Of a stretch of 64,000 bases of DNA, positions 8,659 to 17,298 are shown piece by piece. The position numbers and the translations under genes were made by a program. Source of the stretch: Maribacter algarum (ex Zhang et al. 2020). Its GTDB lineage: Bacteria > Bacteroidota > Bacteroidia > Flavobacteriales > Flavobacteriaceae. The stretch is from contig NZ_VATY01000003.1 of NCBI RefSeq assembly GCF_005885635.1, positions 186,001-250,000 of the forward strand, given 5' to 3'. The notes below the pieces were generated by a model. That model was not told the DNA's origin and searched no databases. It saw only the letters and a program-made list of their open reading frames with translations. Position 1 is the stretch's first letter. Every line of letters starts with the position of its first letter.

Positions 8659-10098
8659 CTATTCCCCATCAAGAAAAAAATCGTTCTTGAATCCGATTAG
8701 GTACAACCGTTTTTTAGCTCTTGTGACAGCCGTATATAGCCACCGCAAATATTCCTTATCTACACCATTGGGTAGATAAGGCTGTTCTACAAAAACAGTA
8801 TCCCATTGGCCACCTTGAGATTTGTGACAAGTTATTGCATATGAGAATTTTACCTGTAATGAATTAAAGTATTTATTACCCTTAACCCCGAGAAATTTTT
8901 TATATTTAGAAGTTTCATTTTCATAATCTTCCATTACCTTTTGGTACAGACGATTTCCATCTTCGTAGGACAAGGATGGAGTGACGGCTTGAATGGTATC
9001 GAGAAGTAATACCGTTTCAAACGGTTTCATATTCGGATAATCAACCATCTGGACTTTCACCTCAGCAAACTTGAAGGAATAAAGTTCTTTTATCGCAAAG
9101 ATTTCCAAGACCTCAATGATATCGCCATTGGCAATAAACCCGGCCTCAGATTTCGTATCTAACCAGAAGTAATTATTCTTTACTACCATCATAAAATCTC
9201 CAACGGCAATTTCATTTTCCAAATACAGAATTCGACTGCGGATATTCTCGTTATAAAGATTTGCCCTCTTGTTCGAGCGAACTATAAAACTGGTTTCCTC
9301 TTTCCCATTTTCAGCGTACGAATTGTCGATCGCATCCAAAATTTCTTGTCCATCGATTAACCGGACAATATCTTTGAACGGACTTACATCAAATTGAAAC
9401 GCTTCAAAAAATTCGCTTTGTAATTGTTCACGAAGCATTGTTGCGTTTAGCAAAATCCCCGAATCTTCAGCTTGGCGTACTACCTCATCCAGCTCCAAAC
9501 GAATGACATCTTTATTATAATTTAGTTCCAACTTATCAGCATCCAAGGCAGGACTTAAATTTAAATGCACTGGCGGAAGTTGTGCCGTATCCCCTATTAG
9601 TATCAATTTGCAATTATGTCCAGAATAAATAAACATTAGTAAATCATCCAACAATGAACCGTTTTCAAAGAGCTTAGAATCTGCAGGAGTATCAGGAATC
9701 ATAGATGCTTCATCAACGATAAATATGGTGTTACGATGTTTATTAGGGGCCAAAACGAACTGTATTCCCCCTCCACTTTGCTTCTTCGGAAAATAGATTT
9801 TTCTATGGATGGTAAAGGCAGACGTAGTCGAGTAATTAGACATAACCTTTGCGGCCCTTCCCGTTGGGGCCATTAAAACCGCTTTCATCGTTGTCTGCCA
9901 TAAACTATTCACCAAAGTGCCTACAAGTGTAGTTTTTCCGGTACCTGCGAAACCCTTTAATAAAAAAATGGCATCTTTTTTGTTGCTTAAAATAAAGCTG
10001 GATAGCTTTTGCAAAGCGACAGACTGCTTTAGGGTGGGTTCGTGTGGAAATTTATCCTTTAAAATGGTATAAAAAGAAGCGTCTGTAAGGGTTTTCAT
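8659..10098 (-). CDS. RecD-like ATP-dependent DNA helicase (AAA/UvrD-C superfamily 1B)
   Basis: 479 residues from the chosen ATG. Walker A GFAGTGKTTL lies near residue 50, Walker B IVDEASMIPD near 128, motif III LIGDTAQLPPV, and the C-terminal SF1 motifs V/VI as CHKSQGGQWDTVFVEQ and YTAVTRAKKRLYLIG. This is the compact RecD-like helicase common in Bacteroidota, probably a 5'-3' helicase in DNA repair; it has no RecBC partners here. An open frame continues upstream to 10170, but I prefer the ATG at 10098 (MKTLTDASF) because the region 10138-10166 is occupied by the divergent promoter and the upstream residues look non-conserved. Confidence 0.85.
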   Translation of the reverse strand: MKTLTDASFYTILKDKFPHEPTLKQSVALQKLSSFILSNKKDAIFLLKGFAGTGKTTLVGTLVNSLWQTTMKAVLMAPTGRAAKVMSNYSTTSAFTIHRKIYFPKKQSGGGIQFVLAPNKHRNTIFIVDEASMIPDTPADSKLFENGSLLDDLLMFIYSGHNCKLILIGDTAQLPPVHLNLSPALDADKLELNYNKDVIRLELDEVVRQAEDSGILLNATMLREQLQSEFFEAFQFDVSPFKDIVRLIDGQEILDAIDNSYAENGKEETSFIVRSNKRANLYNENIRSRILYLENEIAVGDFMMVVKNNYFWLDTKSEAGFIANGDIIEVLEIFAIKELYSFKFAEVKVQMVDYPNMKPFETVLLLDTIQAVTPSLSYEDGNRLYQKVMEDYENETSKYKKFLGVKGNKYFNSLQVKFSYAITCHKSQGGQWDTVFVEQPYLPNGVDKEYLRWLYTAVTRAKKRLYLIGFKNDFFLDGE

Positions 10099-10137
10099 AG
10101 GGCTGCTAAGATAATCAGGATTTTTAGTAGAAAAACT

Positions 10138-10166
10138 TTTGCGATTGAAAAAAAAATGTAAATTTG
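10138..10166 (+). promoter_or_regulatory. Bacteroidota-type sigma-A promoter for the 10198 gene
   Basis: TTTG at 10138-10141 and TAAATTTG at 10159-10166 with a 17-nt spacer fit the -33 TTTG / -7 TAnnTTTG consensus of this phylum. The ATG follows 31 nt downstream. Confidence 0.65.
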
Positions 10167-10197
10167 TCAATAAGCCAAACTTTTAAAAATTTAATTT

Positions 10198-10932
10198 ATG
10201 GTAACACTAATATTGATTATAATAGGGATAATTGTCTTTACCGTTTTGATGGTGATGTTGATAGACAAATTTTTACCTCAAAAGATGAAACCTGTTATCT
10301 CTATAGTGCTTGGATTATTATCAATTCTTTTTGCTTATTTGATTTATCAGTCTATCACTGGGCCAATTCGATTTCAAGAAGTAAAAGAGGAACGCTACGG
10401 ACAAGTTATAAACACTTTAAAAGATATAAAACTTGCACAAGAGGCGCACAAAAGCGTTACGGGCAAATATGCAGGTACCTTCAAAAACTTAATTGATTTC
10501 GTTGATAGGGCGAATTATACTATTACTCAACAGCGTGACACGTCTTACATGGTTTATAGTGAGGTGTTTAGAATTGATGTTCCTAAAGACAGTGTTATCA
10601 TAGATACCTTAGGCACACGCTCAGTGAAAGATTCATTATTCAAAAAAGACGCACGTTATAAGAACATGATGAATGTACCAGGTGTACCAGGCAAGACCTT
10701 TGAAATGAAGGCTTCCATAATTGATAAGGGTGGTTATAAGGCTCCTGTTTATGAAGTGAAAGTTGCGAAAAGCGATATCTTGGCCGACCAACCTAAAGAC
10801 TTATTATCTCGTGAGAATGCTCAGGTGAGCGTTGAAGAGGTAAATGGAACTCATATCAGCGTTGGTTCTTTAGATCAGGTAAGTACAAGTGGTAACTGGC
10901 CGGCGTTATATGATAGAAAAGGTGACAACTAA
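10198..10932 (+). CDS. Membrane protein with pilin-like segment, unknown function
   Basis: 244 residues. Two hydrophobic helices open the protein (about 3-23 and 31-51), followed by a periplasmic domain beginning with a helix, RYGQVINTLKDIKLAQEAH, and then GKYAGTFKNLIDFV. This helix-turn order resembles the processed part of pseudopilins, where a long helix runs into a short GxY segment, but no prepilin peptidase site is visible. The rest is beta-rich with SVIIDTLG and MMNVPGVPGKTFEM. It has its own promoter and is followed by the DUF3822 gene with overlapping ends and then rsmD, which suggests one transcript. Known function: none that I can name. Confidence 0.65.
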   Translation: MVTLILIIIGIIVFTVLMVMLIDKFLPQKMKPVISIVLGLLSILFAYLIYQSITGPIRFQEVKEERYGQVINTLKDIKLAQEAHKSVTGKYAGTFKNLIDFVDRANYTITQQRDTSYMVYSEVFRIDVPKDSVIIDTLGTRSVKDSLFKKDARYKNMMNVPGVPGKTFEMKASIIDKGGYKAPVYEVKVAKSDILADQPKDLLSRENAQVSVEEVNGTHISVGSLDQVSTSGNWPALYDRKGDN

Positions 10933-11740
10933 AGAAGCAACAGAGACTTCAAAAGAATTCAATAAACTGTCCATTCAAGTTAGCTTGAATGGACTTTCTT
11001 TTTGCATTGTAGATACCATTGCAAATTCAGTACTTAGTTCAGACCATATTGTTTTTGAAAAAGAACGCACTCCTTATGGCCTGCAAAAAGGCTTGGTTTC
11101 CCTTTTCAATAAACATAAAATACATCAACAGCAATTTACTGAAGTCATAGTTGTACATCGCAATAAGTTGTTCAGCCTTGTTCCTAAATCCCTGTTTGAC
11201 GAAAATGAAATGGCTAATTACCTTAAGTTCAATACAAAGATATTGGCAAATGACCATATTGCTCATGACGAGGTTGAGAATCATGATATGGTCAATGTAT
11301 ATGTCCCCTTTGTGAACGTTAATAATTACGTTTATGAACTTTTCGGTGAGTTCATTTATAAGCACAGCGGTACCGTTATGGTTGAATCTCTTCTTACGGG
11401 TCAAAACATTCCAAAGGAGCCGACATGCTACGTTCACGTGTCAGACCGACAAATGGAAGTAACTGTAATTTCACAGCGCAAATTAATACTATACAATAGC
11501 TTCAATTTCGTAACAAAAGAAGACTTTGTTTACTATTTGCTTTTTACCCTAGAACAACTTAAGTTAGATACAGAAACTACCAAATTAAAACTATTCGGTG
11601 CCATTGAGGAAGGTGATTCCATTTATGATATCTGCTATGAATATGTAAAGAACATCTCCATATTTGTACCTTCTATTTCTTCTTATCCTATGGATTTAGA
11701 AAAGGACACCATCGACTTCACTGTTTTAAAAACCCTCTAA
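10910..11740 (+). CDS. DUF3822 family protein
   Basis: About 276 residues from the ATG at 10910, which overlaps the end of the previous gene by 23 bp; an upstream GTG at 10889 is also in frame. Features seen are KLSIQVSLNGLSFCIVD near the start, TEVIVVHRNKLFSLVP, NYLKFNTKIL, YVHVSDRQMEVTVI and FVYYLLFTLEQLKLD. This matches DUF3822, a Bacteroidota family. The order (strand-loop-strand opening, VHVSD in the middle) recalls actin-like ATPases such as PilM, but that is inference. Its stop overlaps the rsmD start by one base (TAATG), so translation is probably coupled. Confidence 0.8.
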   Translation: MIEKVTTKEATETSKEFNKLSIQVSLNGLSFCIVDTIANSVLSSDHIVFEKERTPYGLQKGLVSLFNKHKIHQQQFTEVIVVHRNKLFSLVPKSLFDENEMANYLKFNTKILANDHIAHDEVENHDMVNVYVPFVNVNNYVYELFGEFIYKHSGTVMVESLLTGQNIPKEPTCYVHVSDRQMEVTVISQRKLILYNSFNFVTKEDFVYYLLFTLEQLKLDTETTKLKLFGAIEEGDSIYDICYEYVKNISIFVPSISSYPMDLEKDTIDFTVLKTL

Positions 11741-12279
11741 TGCGAATTATCTCAGGGAAGTATAAAAGTAGACGCATTAGCGCTCCTAGCAAACTGCCTG
11801 TACGGCCAACAACCGATATGGCAAAGGAAGCCCTCTTCAATATTCTGAATAACCGTTACTATTTTGATGAAGTGGCCTTCTTAGATCTTTTTGCCGGCAC
11901 AGGAAACATCAGTTATGAATTCGCTTCGCGAGGCTGTGAAAAAATAACTGCGGTTGATGGAGACTTTGGTTGCGTACAATTCGTTTCCAAAACAGCTGCA
12001 GAGCTAGATTTAGATATTACGGCACTGAAAAGCGATGTATTTTCTTTTCTTGAAAAAACAGTAATTAAATCAGACATTATTTTCGCCGACCCTCCATATG
12101 ATATGCCTTTAGAAGATTTTGAACGACTTCCTGAATTGGTTTTCGAAAAAGACTTATTGCTTAAAGATGGTATCCTGATTATTGAGCACGCCAAGCAAAC
12201 AGACCTTTCGCATCTTTCAAATTTTGTCAACAAGCGAAAATATGGCGGAAGTGTTTTTAGTTTTTTTGAGTTACCTTAA
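11740..12279 (+). CDS. rsmD: 16S rRNA (guanine966-N2)-methyltransferase
   Basis: 179 residues, normal for RsmD. It methylates G966 of 16S rRNA in the 30S particle using S-adenosylmethionine. Visible motifs are MRIISGKYKSRRI at the N-terminus, RPTTDMAKEALFNIL, the SAM-binding FLDLFAGTGNISYE at about 46-59 and the catalytic ADPPYD at about 115-120. Translationally coupled to DUF3822 through TAATG. The following lipoprotein gene begins 41 bp downstream and may be on the same transcript. Confidence 0.95.
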   Translation: MRIISGKYKSRRISAPSKLPVRPTTDMAKEALFNILNNRYYFDEVAFLDLFAGTGNISYEFASRGCEKITAVDGDFGCVQFVSKTAAELDLDITALKSDVFSFLEKTVIKSDIIFADPPYDMPLEDFERLPELVFEKDLLLKDGILIIEHAKQTDLSHLSNFVNKRKYGGSVFSFFELP

Positions 12280-12320
12280 TTGCACTATGAGTGCCTTCTA
12301 TTTCAAATAGAATCTTTTAC

Positions 12321-13964
12321 ATGAAATATCTGCAAATTTTCCTTATCCTATTGACAATTTGGTCATGCCAAAAGCCAGTCCAAAAAGCGGACAAAATAAT
12401 TACCAACGCTGTTATTTGGACAGGCAATACACAACAACCATACGCTCAGGCCATGGCATTAGTGGGAGATTCCATTATTGCCATTGGCGCCCATGAAGAA
12501 ATTAAAGAACTAAAAGACGTCTCAACTGAACTCGTAAATGCTGAAGGCAATTTCATTACTCCGGGATTTATAGATACCCATGTACACTTAATGATGGGTG
12601 GAAATGCGCTTTTAAGTGTCGAATTGAGAGATGCAAACACCCCAGAAGAATTCACTAAAAGAATTGCATCATATGCAAATACCTTGAAAGATGGTCAATG
12701 GATTTTAGAAGGCAATTGGGATCATACTTTATGGGGCGGTGAATTACCAAATAAAGAATGGATAGACAAATACACAGAAGACAAACCCGTAGCTCTATAT
12801 CGATTAGATGGACATATGATTTTAGCAAATTCCGCTGCCTTGAAAATTGCCGGAATCAACAAAAACACTAGTAAAATCGAAAGCGGAGAAATCGTTCGAA
12901 ATGCTGACGGAACTCCAAGTGGAATTCTAAAAGGAAATGCCATGTACCTGGTTCTTAATAAGGTTCCCTCATTGAATCAAAGAGAAAAGAAAAATGCCTT
13001 AAGAGCAGCAACGAATTACTTGCTATCCAAAGGTGTAACCTCAGTTCATGATATGGATAGTTTAGGCACCTACACCGCGGCCAAAGAACTCAAAGATTCT
13101 AGCGAGCTTGCTATTCGTATCTATATGGCGAAACCGCTAAATCGCTGGAATCAGAAATTTGATATGGGTAATTCAGACAATAAATGGCTAAAAACAGGAA
13201 TTGTAAAAGGTTTCGTAGATGGCTCTTTGGGTTCACACACCGCTGCCTTCAAAGAACCCTATACAGATAAGCCTGATGACAGTGGGTTTTTTATAAACGA
13301 CGAGGATAAAATATCAGAATGGACATCAAGTGCGGACAAAGAGAATCTTCAGGTGACAATTCATGCCATTGGCGATAAAGCTATTCATTCATTACTAAAC
13401 ACATACGAACAAGTAATCAAAGAAAATGGGCCTGAAGACAGAAGGTTCCGTGTGGAACATGTACAACACATAGCAAATCAAGATATTAGCCGTTTTGATG
13501 AGTTAGATGTAATTGCCAGTATGCAGCCCTATCATGCGATTGATGATGGCAGATGGGCTGAAGAGCTCATAGGTTCTAAGCGTATACGAACTACTTATGC
13601 GTTTAAATCCCTATTGGATGCCAACGCAAAACTGGTTTTTGGAAGCGATTGGCCGGTAGCCCCCGCCTCTCCCTTAGATGGAATTTATGCTGCTGTAACA
13701 CGCAGAACTTTAGATGATAAGAATCCCGATGGTTGGGTTCCCGAACAAAAGATAACTGTAGAACAGGCACTTAAAGCCTATACTACAACAGCAGCTTATG
13801 CGTCATTTGAGGAAAAACGAAAGGGAACACTCGAACCTGGTAAACTTGCTGATTTTGTAATACTAAGTGAGGATATTACAAAAATAGACCCTGTTAAAAT
13901 CAAAAACGTTCAGATTTTAAAGACTTATTTGGGTGGAATCAAGGTTTACGATGGTGAAAAGTAA
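12321..13964 (+). CDS. Amidohydrolase lipoprotein (YtcJ-like)
   Basis: 547 residues from the ATG at 12321. The start is chosen because it gives a clean lipoprotein signal (ILLTIWSC, lipobox cysteine at about residue 16), whereas the longer frame from 12291 adds ten residues before it. The metal-dependent hydrolase core begins with TPGFIDTHVHLMMGG (His-x-His metal ligands) at about 85-95, then KGFVDGSLGSHTA, VTIHAIGDKA, RVEHVQH and FGSDWPVAPASPLDGIYAAVTR with the catalytic Asp. This is the YtcJ-like amidohydrolase 3 family. Substrate unknown; members act on amides or related C-N bonds. A membrane-anchored periplasmic location is predicted. Confidence 0.9.
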   Translation: MKYLQIFLILLTIWSCQKPVQKADKIITNAVIWTGNTQQPYAQAMALVGDSIIAIGAHEEIKELKDVSTELVNAEGNFITPGFIDTHVHLMMGGNALLSVELRDANTPEEFTKRIASYANTLKDGQWILEGNWDHTLWGGELPNKEWIDKYTEDKPVALYRLDGHMILANSAALKIAGINKNTSKIESGEIVRNADGTPSGILKGNAMYLVLNKVPSLNQREKKNALRAATNYLLSKGVTSVHDMDSLGTYTAAKELKDSSELAIRIYMAKPLNRWNQKFDMGNSDNKWLKTGIVKGFVDGSLGSHTAAFKEPYTDKPDDSGFFINDEDKISEWTSSADKENLQVTIHAIGDKAIHSLLNTYEQVIKENGPEDRRFRVEHVQHIANQDISRFDELDVIASMQPYHAIDDGRWAEELIGSKRIRTTYAFKSLLDANAKLVFGSDWPVAPASPLDGIYAAVTRRTLDDKNPDGWVPEQKITVEQALKAYTTTAAYASFEEKRKGTLEPGKLADFVILSEDITKIDPVKIKNVQILKTYLGGIKVYDGEK

Positions 13965-14823
13965 GGAGACTCATATCGCAAAACCACAAGAGAAACCCAT
14001 ACGCTTACAAGAATACGGCATTGGCCTCTTCTCCACTATATCCACAAAATCCGCTTTAAAAAAAGCCTTAAAGAAAAAATTGATTTTTGTGGATGGAAAA
14101 TTGGGCGAGACTTCAACTTACATCCGTGGGAATGAAATTATTACGTTTCATCCATCCGAAGAAAAACCTAATAAAAAACAATTCATACTTAAACTAGAAA
14201 TAGTTTATGAGGATGAATATATTGCTATTATTCGCAAACCTGCCGGAATTTTGGTAAGTGGAAACTCCTTTAAAACCATAGCCAATGCTCTAGTACAAAA
14301 TCTTCAAGAAAGTGGTCAATCGGATGCCATAAAACCACAACCAGCGCATCGATTGGATTATGCAACAACCGGTCTTTTACTCATCGGAAAAACAAGTACT
14401 TCTCTAATAGCATTAAATAAATTATTTGAGCAGAAGCAAGTGCTGAAAACCTATTTTGCCGTTACCATAGGAAAAATGATAAAGAAAGGAACGATTACTT
14501 TTTCTGTGGACGGAAAGGAAGCCATTTCAAACTTTGAGGTGATTGAGACCATCGTATCGGAAAGGTTTCAGTATTTGAATTTGGTTAAGCTATCTCCTGA
14601 AACGGGAAGAAGACACCAACTAAGAAAACATTTGTCCGAATTAGGAAGCCCCATTTTAGGAGATGAAACATATACTAAGAAAGATCTCCTTTTAAAGGGA
14701 AAAGGATTATACCTACATGCTTTTTCCTTGAAGTTTTTACATCCCTTTACTAATGAAAAAATGTATTTTGAAAAAGAACTTCCCTTGAAATTCGGAAAAC
14801 TTTTAAAAAAAAGCAGGTCATAA
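13951..14823 (+). CDS. RluA-family pseudouridine synthase
   Basis: 290 residues from the ATG at 13951, which overlaps the end of the amidohydrolase gene by 14 bp; a GTG at 13933 is an alternative start. An S4-like N-terminal part (SALKKALKKKLIFVDGK) is followed by the catalytic domain: VYEDEYIAIIRKPAGILVSG, then the catalytic-Asp motif HRLDYATTGLLLIGK at about 136-150, and SPETGRRHQLRKHLSELG, GDETY near the end. It isomerises uridines in rRNA or tRNA; the exact site cannot be read from sequence. The last 12 bp overlap the 3' end of the RNase P RNA gene on the other strand. Confidence 0.9.
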   Translation: MVKSKETHIAKPQEKPIRLQEYGIGLFSTISTKSALKKALKKKLIFVDGKLGETSTYIRGNEIITFHPSEEKPNKKQFILKLEIVYEDEYIAIIRKPAGILVSGNSFKTIANALVQNLQESGQSDAIKPQPAHRLDYATTGLLLIGKTSTSLIALNKLFEQKQVLKTYFAVTIGKMIKKGTITFSVDGKEAISNFEVIETIVSERFQYLNLVKLSPETGRRHQLRKHLSELGSPILGDETYTKKDLLLKGKGLYLHAFSLKFLHPFTNEKMYFEKELPLKFGKLLKKSRS

Positions 14824-15119
14824 GCCGGATTCTGTTCCTCATTGCTGAGTTCCTTATCATTTATCTAGACTTTCGGTTACCCAAAAGCTCTAACCGCCTA
14901 CCCTTCGGCTCGGGCGTGCAGCCCTCAAACACCGGTTTACATGACGTTTCACCGCATAGAGTTTACCTGATTTCACTACAGCCGAACTGTACTTGCTTTC
15001 TGTTGCACTTGTCCGCATCTCTCGACGGATGGGTGTTACCCACTATGCTGCACTATGGTGTCCGGACTTTCCTCCTTGTACTGAAACTAAATCAGCACAC
15101 GACGATAAGGTGACCTGCT
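14812..15119 (-). ncRNA. rnpB: RNase P RNA (bacterial type A)
   Basis: The catalytic RNA of ribonuclease P, which removes 5' leaders from pre-tRNA. Read on the minus strand it contains the universal GAGGAAAGTCCGGAC core near its 5' end, an ACAGAAAGCAAGTACAG segment, and ACAGAATCCGGCTTAT near its 3' end. Helix P1 is a perfect 9-bp pair between 15111-15119 and 14812-14820. The 3' side of P1 is followed by eight T residues (minus strand), giving a combined P1/terminator whose DNA lies inside the last codons of the RluA-type gene. Length about 308 nt. A -7 box sits just upstream. Confidence 0.94.
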
Positions 15120-15123
15120 GATG

Positions 15124-15131
15124 CAAAGGTA
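15124..15131 (-). promoter_or_regulatory. -7 promoter box of rnpB
   Basis: TACCTTTG on the minus strand matches TAnnTTTG exactly and lies about 5 nt before the first base of helix P1, as expected for the transcription start. No good TTTG element is visible at -33. Confidence 0.6.
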
Positions 15132-15184
15132 GCCCAATACTCGATAATTGTTGATAAAAAATCACTTAAAGAACTAGAATCACC

Positions 15185-15214
15185 TTTGATAGTATCGCGC
15201 TATTTTTATATTTG
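15185..15214 (+). promoter_or_regulatory. Promoter of dnaX
   Basis: TTTG at 15185-15188 and TATATTTG at 15207-15214, spacer 18 nt, match the Bacteroidota sigma-A consensus. The TTG start of dnaX lies 36 nt downstream. Confidence 0.65.
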
Positions 15215-15249
15215 TAGACCGTTCATTTTTGACTTAAAATAACTCCTAT

Positions 15250-17298
15250 TTGGAACCCTTCATAGTATCAGCAAGAAAGTATAGACCGCAAACATTTAAA
15301 GATGTTGTGGGCCAACAAGCGATTACCAATACGCTGCTGAATGCTATAGAAAATAACCATTTGGCCCAGGCGCTTTTGTTTTGTGGTCCACGTGGTGTTG
15401 GCAAAACAACTTGCGCACGTATTCTAGCCAAACAAATCAATCAAGATGGTACGCAAAGTGAAGATGAAGATTTTGCTTTTAACATTTTCGAGTTGGATGC
15501 TGCGTCTAACAATTCCGTAGATGATATTCGGAATCTGATTGACCAAGTCCGTATTCCGCCGCAGACAGGTAAATACAAAGTATATATCATTGATGAGGTA
15601 CATATGTTGTCCTCAAACGCCTTCAATGCATTCTTAAAAACTTTGGAAGAGCCACCCAAACATGCCATATTCATCTTGGCCACTACGGAAAAACATAAAA
15701 TAATACCCACCATACTTTCGCGTTGTCAAATATTTGACTTTAAACGAATTACGGTAAAAGACGCTGCAAACTACTTAAAGTACATAGCAAAGAATCAAGG
15801 TATTGAAGCGGAGGATGATGCGCTTCATATCATCGCTCAAAAAGCAGATGGAGCCATGAGGGATGCGCTCTCCATTTTTGATAGAGTTGTCAGTTTTTCT
15901 GGAAAACAACTTACTAGAAAAGCGGTTACCGAAAACCTAAATGTTCTTGATTACGAAACTTATTTTGAAGCGACGGACCGTATTCTTGAGCATAACATTC
16001 CGGAATTACTTCTTTTATTCAATAAAACTTTGTCCTTAGGATTTGACGGACACCATTTCATTAGTGGCTTAGCAACTCATTTTAGAGATTTAATGGTATG
16101 TCAACATCAAAGCACCATTAATTTGCTTGAAGTCGGCGACGGAGCGAAACAAAATTATCTAGAACAATCTCAAAAGACTTCCAATTCCTTTTTGCTAAAA
16201 GCGTTAAACATAGCCAATGACTGTGATTTAAAATATAAGACTAGTAAGAACCAACGTCTTCTAGTGGAACTGTCTTTAATGAAATTGGCATCCATCGATT
16301 TTGATGGAGAAAAAAAAAACCCTGAATCAGTAGCGCTTTTAGATAGTACCGTTGACTTTATTGCTCCTGCTTCTTTTTATAAAGGAATAACTCGCACCAA
16401 GTCAACAGCAGTGGAAACTAAGGAGGAAGTTTCTTCTGAAACTACAACAAATGCCCCTAAACAGGTTAAGGAAATCATTATAGAAGAAAGTCCTGAGGAA
16501 GTTAGAACTACCTCTACTATCTCTGAAGAATCCATTTCGCAAACCGCGATTACTCCTGAAGCAACTCAAAGGATTCCCTCAGAGGCCAAAGCTACACCTA
16601 CCGAACCAGCAACTTTGGAAGTTATGCAGGAAGTGACTCAAACCATTCCAACGGAAGTTGCGTCTGCACCTATTGCACCAATATCTGAAATGAGTGCAGT
16701 TGAAACTGTTCAAGATGTACCTTCTGAAATGCCAAGATCAATTACGGAACCAGAAGTTGCCCTCTCCGAATCGGTTGAAACTGTTGTAGAAGAGAAAGTT
16801 ACCGAAGCTCCTAAAATCAATATTAGTCTCGCAGAAAAAAGAGTTTCCGCACTTTCAATATCCAGTCTGAAGGCTAAAAAAGTTCACGAGCAGAGTCGTA
16901 AAGACCATACGATTGATGAAAGCAAACTTCCCAAAGAAGTTTTTGCTGAGGAAGCTTTACAAGGCCATTGGGCAGATTTTGTTCAAAAATTGGATGAATC
17001 GGGTAAAAAAATTCTAGCATCAAATTTAAATGCCGATGTTCCTAAGTTAAGAAACGAAACGACTATCTGGATTGAGCTACCAAACGATACCATGAAAAAG
17101 GAAATTGAACGGGAGCAGTATGATTTGATGGAGTATCTTAAAGGGAAGTTGAATAACTATTTTATCACTTTACAAATAACCGTAAACGAAGCCACGGCTA
17201 AAAAATTTGCTTTTACTCCCGAAGAGAAATATCAAAAGTTGCGGGAAAAGAATCCAACAATAGATTTGTTGCGAAAAGAATTCGATTTAGACCTTTGA
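15250..17298 (+). CDS. dnaX: DNA polymerase III subunit gamma/tau
   Basis: 682 residues starting with TTG; the following SARKYRPQTFKDVVGQ is the normal N-terminus, so the TTG is likely real. DnaX is the ATPase of the clamp loader. Walker A GPRGVGKTT is at about 45-53, ELDAASNNSVDDIR and IIDEVHMLS (Walker B) follow, then the SRC sensor motif in LSRCQIFDF. The four-cysteine zinc module usually found after Walker A is absent here. Domain III ends near residue 352. An acidic Pro/Thr/Glu-rich linker (about 385-540) leads to a C-terminal domain (about 560-682) that would bind the polymerase. A run of ten A at codons 354-357 sits at the core/tau boundary. The 3' end overlaps the convergent membrane-protein gene by 12 bp. 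Confidence 0.96.
   Translation: MEPFIVSARKYRPQTFKDVVGQQAITNTLLNAIENNHLAQALLFCGPRGVGKTTCARILAKQINQDGTQSEDEDFAFNIFELDAASNNSVDDIRNLIDQVRIPPQTGKYKVYIIDEVHMLSSNAFNAFLKTLEEPPKHAIFILATTEKHKIIPTILSRCQIFDFKRITVKDAANYLKYIAKNQGIEAEDDALHIIAQKADGAMRDALSIFDRVVSFSGKQLTRKAVTENLNVLDYETYFEATDRILEHNIPELLLLFNKTLSLGFDGHHFISGLATHFRDLMVCQHQSTINLLEVGDGAKQNYLEQSQKTSNSFLLKALNIANDCDLKYKTSKNQRLLVELSLMKLASIDFDGEKKNPESVALLDSTVDFIAPASFYKGITRTKSTAVETKEEVSSETTTNAPKQVKEIIIEESPEEVRTTSTISEESISQTAITPEATQRIPSEAKATPTEPATLEVMQEVTQTIPTEVASAPIAPISEMSAVETVQDVPSEMPRSITEPEVALSESVETVVEEKVTEAPKINISLAEKRVSALSISSLKAKKVHEQSRKDHTIDESKLPKEVFAEEALQGHWADFVQKLDESGKKILASNLNADVPKLRNETTIWIELPNDTMKKEIEREQYDLMEYLKGKLNNYFITLQITVNEATAKKFAFTPEEKYQKLREKNPTIDLLRKEFDLDL
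16310..16319 (+). promoter_or_regulatory. A10 run, candidate slippage/frameshift site in dnaX
   Basis: Ten consecutive A in the codons GAA AAA AAA AAC. With one extra A (or a -1 ribosomal shift) the next codons are CCC TGA. With one A fewer they are ACC CTG AAT CAG TAG. Either shift therefore ends the protein at about 358-361 residues, immediately after domain III, giving a gamma-like product. Confidence 0.6.
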
